Source of the DNA: Tunturibacter empetritectus
GTDB taxonomy: Bacteria; Acidobacteriota; Terriglobia; Terriglobales; Acidobacteriaceae
Length of the DNA: 64,000 nucleotides
Direction: 5' to 3'
Assembly (NCBI RefSeq): GCF_040358985.1
Contig: NZ_CP132932.1
Coordinates: forward strand, 620,001 to 684,000
Numbering within the stretch: position 1 is the stretch's first letter; every line of letters starts with the position of its first letter. Below the pieces are notes generated by a model that was not told the DNA's origin, ran no database searches, and worked only from the letters and a program-made list of their open reading frames with translations. The position numbers and the translations under genes were made by a program. Shown in pieces: positions 45,405 through 54,886 of this stretch.

Positions 45405-48400
45405 ATGAAGCTTCATCGTCTTTCTTGTGCTCTTTTCCTTCTTGTCCTAATCGATGGAGCAGTAGCCTCCGCTCAAATCGCAGCTGATCTGAAGGGCCGC
45501 GTCTTCGATCCCTCTGGCGCCGCGATCGCAAATGCGCCAGTTGAACTCGTCGAGTCTTCGACAAACCTGCATCGGTCCACGACGACTTCCAGTTCAGGGG
45601 ATTATCTTTTCATCCACCTCAATCCGGGCTCTTACCGCGTGGAGGTAAAAGCACCCGGATTCAAGGGTCTGAATCGCGAGGGTGTCACTGTCATTGTCGG
45701 ACAGACGGTGAGCCTTGATCTGACGCTGAGTCCTGGAGGCGATCCACAGAGTGTAACAGTCAACAGCGATGCTGCTCTTCTACAGGCGGAGACCAGCAAC
45801 ATTCAGACCAATATCTCTGGCGCTTTTGTTGCCGCAGTTCCGCTCAATACGAGAAATTTCATTCAACTGACGACATTGGCACCCGGCGTCGCATTGCCCC
45901 CTGGCACATTGCTTCCCCGCATCAATGGGGGCCGGCCGCGGACCAATGAATACATCTACGACGGCATCTCCGCTCTGCAGCCTGAGCCGGGCCAGGTTGC
46001 GTTCTTCCCTATTCTCGATGACGTTGCGGAGTTCACGATCGAAGCCAACAACGTGCCTGCGGAGTTTGGCCGCTTCAACGGCGGCGTGGTGAATGTTGCG
46101 ACGCGGTCAGGCTCCAACGAAATACATGGCAGTCTGTTTGAATATCTCCGCAATGAAGATCTTAATGCTCGAAACTACTTCGCGCCTGTGGGACGCAAAC
46201 CTGAGTATCGTCGAAACCTTTACGGTGCCACACTCGGGGCGCCCATTCTTCACGACCGCCTCTTTTTCTTTGGCGACTATCAGGGAGTGAAGCAGCTCAT
46301 CGGCCGCACGCTCACCTCCACAATTCCTACCAACAATGAGCGCAAAGGTATCTTCACTGGCGTCTCGAAGATCTACAACCCAGCTACGACTACCATTGTC
46401 AACGGAAAGAACGTTCGGCAGGAGTTTCCTGGCGACGTAATCAACATACCGCTCGATCCCGCCGCGGAGGCTCTTCTTGCGCGCTTCCCAATCCCCACCA
46501 ACAAAAATGCGGCCAACAACTACAGCCGTACGGCAAACGATGCGGACCATCAGAATCAGTTCGACGTTCGCGTCGATGGAGCCTACGGATCTCGCGACCA
46601 CGCCTTTGGCCGCTACACGTATTACAACGAAGTCGAGCAGCCCGTTACCCCTTTGCCTGATGGGAGTGGCTTGATCAGTGGAGCAGCACTCGGAACGGGA
46701 GGTGTGCCAGGACTTTCAAATGTTCGAGGGCAGCAAGCCGTTGCCAGCGAAACCCACATCTTTTCGTCCCGGCTGGTCAACAACCTCACTGGTGGCTACA
46801 CTCGTCGGAGCAACAACATCATCGGTCCTGACCTCAGTGACACTGCATCAGCCGCGCTCGGCATTCCCGGTATCCCCTCCAATGCAGCATTCAATAATGC
46901 CCTTCCGTTGTTTACCTTCACTGGCTTCCAGCAGCTTGGTACCTCTGCGAGCACCTTCGCGAACTTCCAAACTGCGGTATGGCAGGTAGTCGACACGGCT
47001 GTCTACACTCGCGGCGCCCATGCTATTAAAGCCGGCATCGACTTCCGCTGGTATCAGCTCAACACCGTCTCACCGCCTAACCCGACGGGGTCATTCGCCT
47101 TCACCACTACTGGAACCAATCAACAAGGCGTAACAAACAGCGGCAACTCCATCGCCAGCTTTTTACTCGGCCAGGTTGATACCTTCCAGATTGATCTTCA
47201 ACAGGCCAAAATTCGCCCTCGGGACTATATTGAAGAATTTTTTTTACAGGATGATTGGAAGGCCTCTAACCGCCTCACACTCAATATTGGAGCGCGCTGG
47301 ACTCTTCATCATCCTTCTACTGAAAAAAACAATCAGGGAGCTATCTTCAATCTTGCGACTCAACAGCTTGACTATGTCGGCGTTGATGGAAATTCGCGAA
47401 GCGCCAGAGAACTCCACTATGACAATGTCGCTCCACGTGTCGGGTTTACCTACCTCGCGACCGAGAAGACCGTCATCCGCTCTGGCTTCGGAATCGTATT
47501 TATTGACCAATCCGGAATCACAACTCCATTCACGGTTCCTCAGTTCCCTTTCATCCAGAGCGTTACACAAAAGACACAGGACAGCGTAAACGCTGCTTTT
47601 GCGCTCTCGCATGGACCTTCCGTGGCCCCCATTCCGCTCACTCCTAACGCCGGTCTTGGCCAAAGCGTGTACACTGCCGATCGTACCGCCGGGTCGGGCT
47701 ACGTCCAGCAATGGAACCTCGCTGTGCAGCGCGCAGTGACCAACAATCTATCCGTTGAAGTTGCCTATGTTGGATCAAACATTATTCATGTCGGTATACC
47801 CGACTCAAATCTAAATCAGCTCACGGCCGATCAGTTGGCGCAGGGTCCTTCACTCCTAACCCCTGTCACAAATCCTTACTTCGGCCAACTTCCCCCATCA
47901 AGCTCTCTTAACACGAAGAACATAGCCGCCGCGCAGCTCATCAAACCTTACCCTCGATTTCAAAACGTTGCCACCTACCGCCATAACTCGGGAACGACCA
48001 ACTACAACGCGATTGAGGTTAAGGCCGAACAGCGTCTCTCTCGCGGCCTCTCCTTCCTCTTTGCCTATACTCACTCCAAACTCATTGACGATGCGTCTTC
48101 TGTCTTCTCCTCTACGGTTCTCTCTTCACCCAACACAAGCTCTCTTATCGCAGCGGACACCTTTCGCCCTTATCTGGAACGTGACTCCTCGAGCGGCGAT
48201 ATGCCGAATGTAACCTCATTCAGCGGCATCTACGATCTGCCGGCCGGACGCAACCACCGCTTCGCCTCGACAGGTGTGGGTAATGCACTGCTCGGAGGCT
48301 GGAGCTTGAATACTATCCTGTCGCTACAATCAGGGATGCCGGTCACCGTTACGCAGGCTACCAATAACAACTCTTTCGCCGGCTTTTCTCTTCAGCGCCC

Positions 48401-48740
48401 CAACATCGTCGGCAATCCTAAGCTCTCAGGCAACCAGCGATCTCCCGCCCATTACTTCAACACTGCGGCATTTGCGACCGCTCCTCAGTTCACTATCGGC
48501 ACCGCATCTCGCAACCCGGTGCGTGGGCCCGCGTATCGCGACCTTGATATCTCTCTTATCAAACGAACCCGGATGGTTGAAAAAGCTGACCTTGAGTTCC
48601 GCGCCGAGATGTTCAACGTGACTAACACGCCGGAGTTCTCACAGCCCAATGGCAGCTTCGGTTCTGCTGCATTCGGCACCATCACATCGACTACAACAGA
48701 TCCTCGTGTTGTGCAGTTCGCGATTCGACTAAGTAGATAG
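45405..48740 (+). CDS. TonB-dependent receptor with carboxypeptidase-regulatory-like domain
   Basis: A 1111-residue outer-membrane receptor of the Acidobacteria type. A signal peptide (CALFLLVLIDGAVASAQ) is followed by a CarboxypepD_reg-like domain (AADLKGRVFDPSGAAI to KAPGFKGLNREG, about residues 24-95), the plug (LNTRNFIQLTTLAPGV, RINGGRPRTNEYIYDG, FGRFNGGVVNVATRSGSNE), and a 22-strand-type barrel from about 250 ending DPRVVQFAIRLSR, a proper terminal strand. CAGGAG precedes the ATG. Ligands are probably large glycans or metal chelates imported with TonB energy; the real one is unknown. It faces the converging cytochrome/TPR cluster. Confidence 0.93.
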   Translation: MKLHRLSCALFLLVLIDGAVASAQIAADLKGRVFDPSGAAIANAPVELVESSTNLHRSTTTSSSGDYLFIHLNPGSYRVEVKAPGFKGLNREGVTVIVGQTVSLDLTLSPGGDPQSVTVNSDAALLQAETSNIQTNISGAFVAAVPLNTRNFIQLTTLAPGVALPPGTLLPRINGGRPRTNEYIYDGISALQPEPGQVAFFPILDDVAEFTIEANNVPAEFGRFNGGVVNVATRSGSNEIHGSLFEYLRNEDLNARNYFAPVGRKPEYRRNLYGATLGAPILHDRLFFFGDYQGVKQLIGRTLTSTIPTNNERKGIFTGVSKIYNPATTTIVNGKNVRQEFPGDVINIPLDPAAEALLARFPIPTNKNAANNYSRTANDADHQNQFDVRVDGAYGSRDHAFGRYTYYNEVEQPVTPLPDGSGLISGAALGTGGVPGLSNVRGQQAVASETHIFSSRLVNNLTGGYTRRSNNIIGPDLSDTASAALGIPGIPSNAAFNNALPLFTFTGFQQLGTSASTFANFQTAVWQVVDTAVYTRGAHAIKAGIDFRWYQLNTVSPPNPTGSFAFTTTGTNQQGVTNSGNSIASFLLGQVDTFQIDLQQAKIRPRDYIEEFFLQDDWKASNRLTLNIGARWTLHHPSTEKNNQGAIFNLATQQLDYVGVDGNSRSARELHYDNVAPRVGFTYLATEKTVIRSGFGIVFIDQSGITTPFTVPQFPFIQSVTQKTQDSVNAAFALSHGPSVAPIPLTPNAGLGQSVYTADRTAGSGYVQQWNLAVQRAVTNNLSVEVAYVGSNIIHVGIPDSNLNQLTADQLAQGPSLLTPVTNPYFGQLPPSSSLNTKNIAAAQLIKPYPRFQNVATYRHNSGTTNYNAIEVKAEQRLSRGLSFLFAYTHSKLIDDASSVFSSTVLSSPNTSSLIAADTFRPYLERDSSSGDMPNVTSFSGIYDLPAGRNHRFASTGVGNALLGGWSLNTILSLQSGMPVTVTQATNNNSFAGFSLQRPNIVGNPKLSGNQRSPAHYFNTAAFATAPQFTIGTASRNPVRGPAYRDLDISLIKRTRMVEKADLEFRAEMFNVTNTPEFSQPNGSFGSAAFGTITSTTTDPRVVQFAIRLSR

Positions 48741-48785
48741 CGGAGTGTACGGCCATTAGCTGGTCATTAAGCGCAGCGCTCAAAA

Positions 48786-49862
48786 TTACTTTTGATTTTC
48801 GCCAGCGTTTTGAATACTCTCTGCCATCTTGTACTCGCGCGTTGCGTCTTCCTTGCGGCCCAGAGCGCGGAAAGCCTGCCCCAGCAGCAAGTGGATGAGA
48901 TGATTGCTGGAATCCATACGTTCTGCGCGCAATAGATAGTTAAGCGCGGTCAAGGCGTCATCGCGCTTCAACAAAACTTGACCGAGAAGAATATAAGGTC
49001 CTGTCGAATTTGGCTCAAGTAGAAGCGCACAGTTCAACGACTGCTGCGCGTCTTCGTATCGCAGAGCTCGCAGGTAAGCGTCGCCCAGACGCTCATATAC
49101 CTCTCCATTCATTGGATTGATTGTCCGTTCGGCTTCAAATTCGGCGACGGCTGCTGCGGCGTTCGAGCGGGAGAGGGCAAGCTGCCCCAGGAGTAGATGA
49201 GCCAAAGGTAATCCTGGTTCAATTTGGAGCGCTTTGCGGGCCATTTGCTCGGACTCGGCGGGGTGGTCCCGGCGAAGCAGCATGCGTCCCATGAATAAGT
49301 AAGATGCCGCTGAATCCGCTGAGATCTTGTACTGCTGGGCGAAGATGCGACGCGCATCATCGTATCGATGCACGTCGAGATAACAGACCGCCAAAACATA
49401 CGTTCCATCGGCATTCACGCTAGCGATTGGACTGTTCGCTCGTTCGAGGAAAGGAATCGCTGCGGCCGGCTGCCCCATACGATATAAAGTCACACCGCGC
49501 ATCTGTGTCGCGAGCAGATCGTTGCCATCCTGAAGTATGGCTTTTTCGAAGGCTAAGTTCGCCGCGGCGAAGTTATTGCGCTGGTAGTGAATCATTCCGC
49601 GCATGCGCTCAAGTCCCGCCGGCTCCGGCTGTTGAGCTGCCAAAGAGTTCAAGCGCGTCTCGGCTTCGCTTAACTGTCCACGAGAGATTAAGCGCTGTAC
49701 TTCTTCCGTTGGACTCAGGTTATACTGGGCTGAATCAGTTGAAGCGGATGCTCCGGAGCCGGGGTCATGCTGGGCTTTCACATAGGGGGGCATGGATAAC
49801 CCTACGCAGCAAACAAAGCAAAACCCAAGGTGCCTGCGAAGAGAGCGGGCGATAAGGAACAT
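48786..49862 (-). CDS. Exported tetratricopeptide-repeat protein
   Basis: A 358-residue protein with a signal-like N-terminus (LGFCFVCCVGLSMPPYVKA) and about seven to eight TPR units from residue 50 on, for example AETRLNSLAAQQPEPAGLERM, SAASYLFMGRMLLRRD and GEVYERLGDAYLRALRYEDA. TPRs form a scaffold for protein contacts. It is last in the minus-strand run with the cytochrome and CRTAC1 genes; the preceding gene ends two bases before its start. The likely role is periplasmic assembly or docking, by inference. Confidence 0.88.
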   Translation of the reverse strand: MFLIARSLRRHLGFCFVCCVGLSMPPYVKAQHDPGSGASASTDSAQYNLSPTEEVQRLISRGQLSEAETRLNSLAAQQPEPAGLERMRGMIHYQRNNFAAANLAFEKAILQDGNDLLATQMRGVTLYRMGQPAAAIPFLERANSPIASVNADGTYVLAVCYLDVHRYDDARRIFAQQYKISADSAASYLFMGRMLLRRDHPAESEQMARKALQIEPGLPLAHLLLGQLALSRSNAAAAVAEFEAERTINPMNGEVYERLGDAYLRALRYEDAQQSLNCALLLEPNSTGPYILLGQVLLKRDDALTALNYLLRAERMDSSNHLIHLLLGQAFRALGRKEDATREYKMAESIQNAGENQK

Positions 49863-49864
49863 AT

Positions 49865-50374
49865 CTAGAAGAGCGCCCCCGCTACTTGTTCTGCGACGTT
49901 CCTCGCTTCTTCACTTAAGCCGCTCTGAGTCGACGTTGGCTGCCGGGTAGAGCTACTCCTGATGTCAATGATGAAAGCCCGGTCCCGTACTCGACCGATG
50001 ATCTGTTCCGCTCCGTTATCAGATTTCTTACTCGGGACACACTGAAATGCTTCATTGCCGATTGCCTTTAGAGGGACTGGAGTGCCGGAACATTGCGCGA
50101 GATACGCGGCGAAGTCTTTTGATGGTAGAGCCATCGTGTGCACAGCGATCTTTAGCTCGAAGACGGAGGCTTGCTGAGCGCGCTTGAAGTCGCAGGTGGT
50201 ATCACCTTGTGGCGTGAGGGCGGTTGCGTTCGCCTGAACTTCACCGCCCAGAACGCCGGCGGCCGTCGCTGCATTTAGCCATGGACATTGAGTTTGCGCG
50301 CTGCATCGCACAGGGCTAATGAATAAGCCAGCGGCTGCCAAAAACACAAGTGCAACTAAACTTCTTCTGTTCAA
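49865..50374 (-). CDS. Exported Cys-containing protein of unknown function
   Basis: I do not recognise a family. The 169-residue protein has a signal peptide (LVALVFLAAAGLFISPVRCSA) and then four Cys (in TQCPWLN, TTCDFKRA, AQCSGTP and FQCVPSK) that could make two disulfides, with an alternating strand/helix pattern (VFELKIAVHTM, RDRAFIIDIRSS). The size and CPWLNAATAAGVLGG opening resemble small periplasmic proteins found beside c-type cytochromes in this phylum, but I cannot confirm it. It sits two bases upstream of the TPR gene and 98 bases downstream of the cytochrome gene. Confidence 0.7.
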   Translation of the reverse strand: MNRRSLVALVFLAAAGLFISPVRCSAQTQCPWLNAATAAGVLGGEVQANATALTPQGDTTCDFKRAQQASVFELKIAVHTMALPSKDFAAYLAQCSGTPVPLKAIGNEAFQCVPSKKSDNGAEQIIGRVRDRAFIIDIRSSSTRQPTSTQSGLSEEARNVAEQVAGALF

Positions 50375-50472
50375 GGTTTCCTCTTAACGTAAGTCTTTTC
50401 GGCAGAGAAAGTATCTCGCTGAAGGTTGTCGTCGAGCATGCCGAACGCTGAGAAGATGACACACGGCTTGAT

Positions 50473-52776
50473 CTAGTGCTCTCCGCCAGCACTCACTACT
50501 TCGGGATGCGTTACATCCTTATGTACGTGCCACGGCACGCTTTCAATTGAAATCTCTGGATGTTTGCGCAGAAAATCCAAGGAGTAGGTGGGAGCGCCGG
50601 GGTCGACCTTCTTCGTGACAAACTTCGCAGATTGGTCCTTGGCTTTATCCTTCATCCCGGCGCGACGATAGAGCAGTGCAAGGTTGTAGTGCGCGGTCAG
50701 GTCGTCTGGATCGATCGCTTGCAATTCTTCAAACTGCTCCATCGCTTCTTCAGGTCTGCGTTGTTGATAGTATGAGATCCCAAGCTCGCGACGAGCATCG
50801 CGCGATTGGGGATATTGCGCCAGGACTTTTTTTAGATCTTCCACTTCAGCATCAGAATGTCCCGCTCGCCGTTCTACCAGTGCAAGATAATAGAGCGCAC
50901 GCGCATTGTTGGGACTTAGCTCTAGTGCTTTTTCAAGACCTGCGCGAGCCGAGGCGTATTTTTCCCATTCGATGTTCGTCAGCCCAATATTGCTGTAGCC
51001 GTCCGCATAATCAGGACGCAACTTGATCACCTGAGAGAAGGCCTGGATCGCATCACTGTACTGCAGCTGATCGAGATAGGCGATGCCGAGGTTATTCCAG
51101 CGCATCCAGTCAGCATTATCGTGAGAGTCAGGTGAACCTGCGGGATTCTCTCCGAGATTCAGTGTTCGTGTCCGCGAAGCTAGTTCGACGATTGGATACG
51201 CAACGTGATCCTTCCCGAATACATTATTGAGGTAGCTCTGCCGGAGATGTCGATAGTTGACCCTGGCAGTTATTGTTACTGCACCTTTCGCCTCGGGGGG
51301 AATGCGAAACTCGTAACGAATGAGCGATGACCTACCTGCCTGAACGGTGTTGTCATAAGCAACAGAGTGAATGGTCCATACCTTATGATTGTCGACGAAC
51401 ACCCCGTCCGTGTTGACGGGACGGTTGGTAAAGCTATGCGCCCGCTCGTCGAGCATTCCATCTGGTTTGATGAAGCCGCTGTGATAGATCTCCTTCCCGT
51501 TCGAGTCGGTGACGACAAACTCTACCCATGCCTCATACAGGTCGCGAACTTCGGGGATCAGGGAGTGGCCGATATTTTTGTTTTGAATAACGGTCATCAC
51601 CTGCACCGCATCACCCGGAGCGAGAGTGAACGGGGTCGAGCCCAGGGGCGCGATAAGCTTGTCGTCATTTGCCTTGCGAATCGCAAATAGATCGACATTT
51701 AGGTAGTTGCCTGTTTTTAGGAATTCGACAGTCTTCTCCAACTGTTCACTAAACCCATAGTAGAAAGGGACGGCGGTATTGCCCGCGGTCCAGCGGTGAG
51801 AGGCGAACGTGCCGTTTTTCGCTCCAGGCTCGGGTAGAGCATTTGACGCGCGCTTCATGTGGCAGCCCTGACAGGTCGTGAAATCAGCTTGATAAAACGT
51901 TAGAGGATTTCTCTGGGAGAACTTCGAGTTTTGCCACTCATCATATGCAGTGAATGCGCGAATAAACTTGTAATCGTTTAATGGATTTGGCAAGTTGGCC
52001 TTGTGGCAAGCAGAGCAGAACTCCGGTGTACGATAGAAGGTTTGCATCACCGCCTTCGAATGCCGATCAAGGTGAGCCAATATCTCTGAATCCGGCACCA
52101 GTCCCGGAATACGGTCTCCCTTTTCGTCAACCAGAACAGCGGGTACTCCCATGACGTAGCCGCCATTGCCGAGCGTGGATTGCAGCTTCTGCACAGAGTG
52201 ACACGTCGTACAGGTCAACCCATCCTGATCAAATTTGCGGTCGACGATCGAGTTTTGCGTCAGCCCTCCGCCTAGCACTGCGATCGGATTGTGGCAGCTA
52301 TCGCAGTGGCGTGAGAACTCAATTCCCTTGGTTCTAATGAGAATATTGACGCTGGTGCGATAAAAGGGCGTTCGAAATGAATTGGAATGCAGAGACTGTC
52401 GCCATTGGTGATACGCCTCTTTGTGACAGTGGCCGCAGTAGTCGGCCGTGGGAAACGCGTCTGGCTCCAGGAAGTTGTCTCCCTGTACTGCCGCATTTCC
52501 CGGCGTTGAAATGTTTCCTTTTCCAAAGGCAAAATTGTAGGTTTTGCTAACCCTGTCAGCATATTCTTTGCGAACTTTAGCTTCGTCGGTGACTTTCTGT
52601 TGTGTCTGACTTAGATCCGAGTGTGCTTGAATTCGAGGTATAAATGCAAAGACACTTCCCAAGAAGAGCACTCCAACCAGACTGACGTACGCCACCCTTA
52701 CGGTAGCCAGGCTCCGTCGATTGCTGACGACACGCGTCACCTGCATTTTGGCCCACTTGGAAAACATCAGCGTCAA
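50473..52776 (-). CDS. Pentaheme c-type cytochrome with C-terminal TPR repeats
   Basis: A 767-residue exported or membrane-anchored cytochrome. One hydrophobic helix (about residues 25-47) leads to five CxxCH heme sites at residues 114-118, 158-162, 189-193, 254-258 and 302-306, the first in ADYCGHCHKEAYHQWRQS, a cytochrome c554-like pattern. A beta-rich middle domain (about 330-550) follows, then about four to five TPR units (about 560-735). Heme-TPR fusion suggests electron transfer tied to a protein partner. It lies between the CRTAC1 gene and a small exported protein, all on one strand. The redox substrate is unknown. Confidence 0.9.
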   Translation of the reverse strand: MTLMFSKWAKMQVTRVVSNRRSLATVRVAYVSLVGVLFLGSVFAFIPRIQAHSDLSQTQQKVTDEAKVRKEYADRVSKTYNFAFGKGNISTPGNAAVQGDNFLEPDAFPTADYCGHCHKEAYHQWRQSLHSNSFRTPFYRTSVNILIRTKGIEFSRHCDSCHNPIAVLGGGLTQNSIVDRKFDQDGLTCTTCHSVQKLQSTLGNGGYVMGVPAVLVDEKGDRIPGLVPDSEILAHLDRHSKAVMQTFYRTPEFCSACHKANLPNPLNDYKFIRAFTAYDEWQNSKFSQRNPLTFYQADFTTCQGCHMKRASNALPEPGAKNGTFASHRWTAGNTAVPFYYGFSEQLEKTVEFLKTGNYLNVDLFAIRKANDDKLIAPLGSTPFTLAPGDAVQVMTVIQNKNIGHSLIPEVRDLYEAWVEFVVTDSNGKEIYHSGFIKPDGMLDERAHSFTNRPVNTDGVFVDNHKVWTIHSVAYDNTVQAGRSSLIRYEFRIPPEAKGAVTITARVNYRHLRQSYLNNVFGKDHVAYPIVELASRTRTLNLGENPAGSPDSHDNADWMRWNNLGIAYLDQLQYSDAIQAFSQVIKLRPDYADGYSNIGLTNIEWEKYASARAGLEKALELSPNNARALYYLALVERRAGHSDAEVEDLKKVLAQYPQSRDARRELGISYYQQRRPEEAMEQFEELQAIDPDDLTAHYNLALLYRRAGMKDKAKDQSAKFVTKKVDPGAPTYSLDFLRKHPEISIESVPWHVHKDVTHPEVVSAGGEH

Positions 52777-52842
52777 CCCTACCTCTTCTTTCGCAAATTA
52801 CTGATCAAAGGGCTACGAGAGGTTGATCGGAATTTTACTCAC

Positions 52843-54762
52843 CTAATGCATCTTTTGTCTTCTGATTTCTGCGTCCGATTTCGCCCTTGCCGGTTCATCA
52901 AGAACACCTGGCACAACACCCTTTCCCTCCTGAATCGTAAAAAAACGGTCGACCGCCGGGATTGTTATATGTTCCACCGAACCACTGGGCCAATGGATTT
53001 CAACCGAATCTACGACGGTTGCGTCGCCGATCCCGAAGTGAGGCCGCTGATCGTTGGATGACTCATAGCTACCGCCGCTAAGTACATCCGCGCGCTGACG
53101 AAAGCCGTTCGCCGTCAGATAGACGGTGGCACCCACAGCATCCCGAGGACTCTTTGGACCTCCAATGAGCTTCAACCCAACCCAATGATGATGATCGAGG
53201 CTAATATCCCGCATCAGCGAAGGGACGTGATCCATCGAGTTAATGACGACATCGGTCTTACCGTCGTTGAACAGGTCCCCGAAGGCGGCTCCTCTTCCCG
53301 GGATCACCTCCGCCAAGCCACTTCCAATCACCGCGGGCATTACCTCAAACCTTTTTCCCTTGTCTACGTTATGGAATAGCAGGGGACGCTGAGCGTAGGA
53401 GGTACCCCAGTCATACTTGTCCACCTGAGGATACACATGTCCATTAACTAGAAAAATATCTTTCCAGCCGTCGTTGTCATAATCGATAAACTCGGTTGCC
53501 CAGGTGAGAAAAGGATAGGTGACCTCCGCAATGCCCATCTCTGGACTGATCTCGGTAAACCCCTGATCCCCTCCATTTCTAAAGAGCGGTTTATAGTCAT
53601 CGGAGAATGTGCCGGTGTAAAGGTCGACCAATCCATTGTTGAGATAGTCGCCCACTGCCAACCCCATCCCAGCCTGGTCCCGTCCCTGCTGATTTAGCGC
53701 GAAACCTGAGTAATAGCTGGCATCTTCAAAGGTTCCATCGCCGTTGTTCATGTAGAGATAGTTCGGCGAGGAATCGTTCGTAACCACCAGGTCAACCTTG
53801 CCGTCGTTGTTGATATCGACGAACACCGCGGTGAAGCCGTAGTAATGCGCCTTATCCGAGACCCCTGCTTTTTCACTGACGTCGGTAAAAGTACCATCCC
53901 CGTTGTTGTGAAAGAGATGATCAGCCTCTCCCTGAAGTCCGCGCGGGCCGCACATGGTATTGGCACCGCGAAACTGGCAGTAGACTAGTCCGACCGCTTC
54001 GGAGCCGGGATCGGGCGGATAGGTTACATCATAGTGAACATACCCGGGAACGAAGAGGTCGAGTCGGCCGTCTCCGTCATAGTCTCCAAAGGTGGCACCT
54101 GTAGACCAGTTTCCCAAAGTGACGCCAGCCTTCTCTGCTACGTCAGTAAAGGTTCCGTCGTGGTTATTGTGATAGAGCCGATTCTTGCCAAAGTTGGAGA
54201 CATAAATATCCGGCCAGCCGTCGTTGTCATAGTCTCCAACGGCAACACCATACCCCCAACGATCGTTCGTGACTCCGGCCTTGGCGGAGACGTCGGTAAA
54301 TGTGCCATCGTGGTTATTGTGAAACAGGGCTGCGTGAGGCGGGTCCGCGGTACCCTTCAACGCATCATAAGTAGACCCATTCACCAAGTAGATATCGAGC
54401 CAGCCGTCATTGTCATAGTCCAATAAGGCGACCCCTGATCCGGGGGCTTCCAGGATGTACTTCTTTTCCGGCGTGCCCATCACATGATGCCAGACTGTCA
54501 GACCAGCTTGTTTCGCAATATCTTTGAAGATCACTGGACCTTCCTTAACAAACCCTCCAGCGGTAATTGGGCGCAGCTCTGAATCTTTCACCGCTGAAAA
54601 CACACCCGCTGTCGCGGACCCACCACGCGGAGCAGTTGGGGTTGCCTGGTCCTGAGTCGAGCCGGGACTGAGCTTGCCGGTCTCCTGTGCCACCATGAGT
54701 GGGCTCATCAAAAACTCGCATATTAGAACCCCTAGCAGGATCGTTTTCCTAAGGTATTTCAT
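52843..54762 (-). CDS. CRTAC1/UnbV-type FG-GAP repeat protein
   Basis: A 639-residue exported beta-propeller protein. After a signal peptide (LGVLICEFLMSPLMVAQ), repeated FG-GAP/VCBS blades carry calcium-loop motifs: LLDYDNDGWLDIYLVN, VGDYDNDGWPDIYVSN, FGDYDGDGRLDLFVPG and further copies to about residue 500. The C-terminal ASPIC/UnbV domain follows (GAFGDLFNDGKTDVV, then VGATVYLTANGFRQ and VEIHWPSGSVEHI). The family is large in Acidobacteriota and of unknown function, often next to TPR and TonB-receptor genes, as here. The DNA of the blades is itself repetitive. Confidence 0.93.
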   Translation of the reverse strand: MKYLRKTILLGVLICEFLMSPLMVAQETGKLSPGSTQDQATPTAPRGGSATAGVFSAVKDSELRPITAGGFVKEGPVIFKDIAKQAGLTVWHHVMGTPEKKYILEAPGSGVALLDYDNDGWLDIYLVNGSTYDALKGTADPPHAALFHNNHDGTFTDVSAKAGVTNDRWGYGVAVGDYDNDGWPDIYVSNFGKNRLYHNNHDGTFTDVAEKAGVTLGNWSTGATFGDYDGDGRLDLFVPGYVHYDVTYPPDPGSEAVGLVYCQFRGANTMCGPRGLQGEADHLFHNNGDGTFTDVSEKAGVSDKAHYYGFTAVFVDINNDGKVDLVVTNDSSPNYLYMNNGDGTFEDASYYSGFALNQQGRDQAGMGLAVGDYLNNGLVDLYTGTFSDDYKPLFRNGGDQGFTEISPEMGIAEVTYPFLTWATEFIDYDNDGWKDIFLVNGHVYPQVDKYDWGTSYAQRPLLFHNVDKGKRFEVMPAVIGSGLAEVIPGRGAAFGDLFNDGKTDVVINSMDHVPSLMRDISLDHHHWVGLKLIGGPKSPRDAVGATVYLTANGFRQRADVLSGGSYESSNDQRPHFGIGDATVVDSVEIHWPSGSVEHITIPAVDRFFTIQEGKGVVPGVLDEPARAKSDAEIRRQKMH

Positions 54763-54886
54763 AACCCCTTATTCCGCTTGCACCAAAAGTGCCGCATCTT
54801 CATCCGAGTAAGATACATAGTCCGTGTAGTTTAGCAAGCAGAACGATCTTACCTCTTCGTGAAGCGACAAACTCATCGTTCCAGCA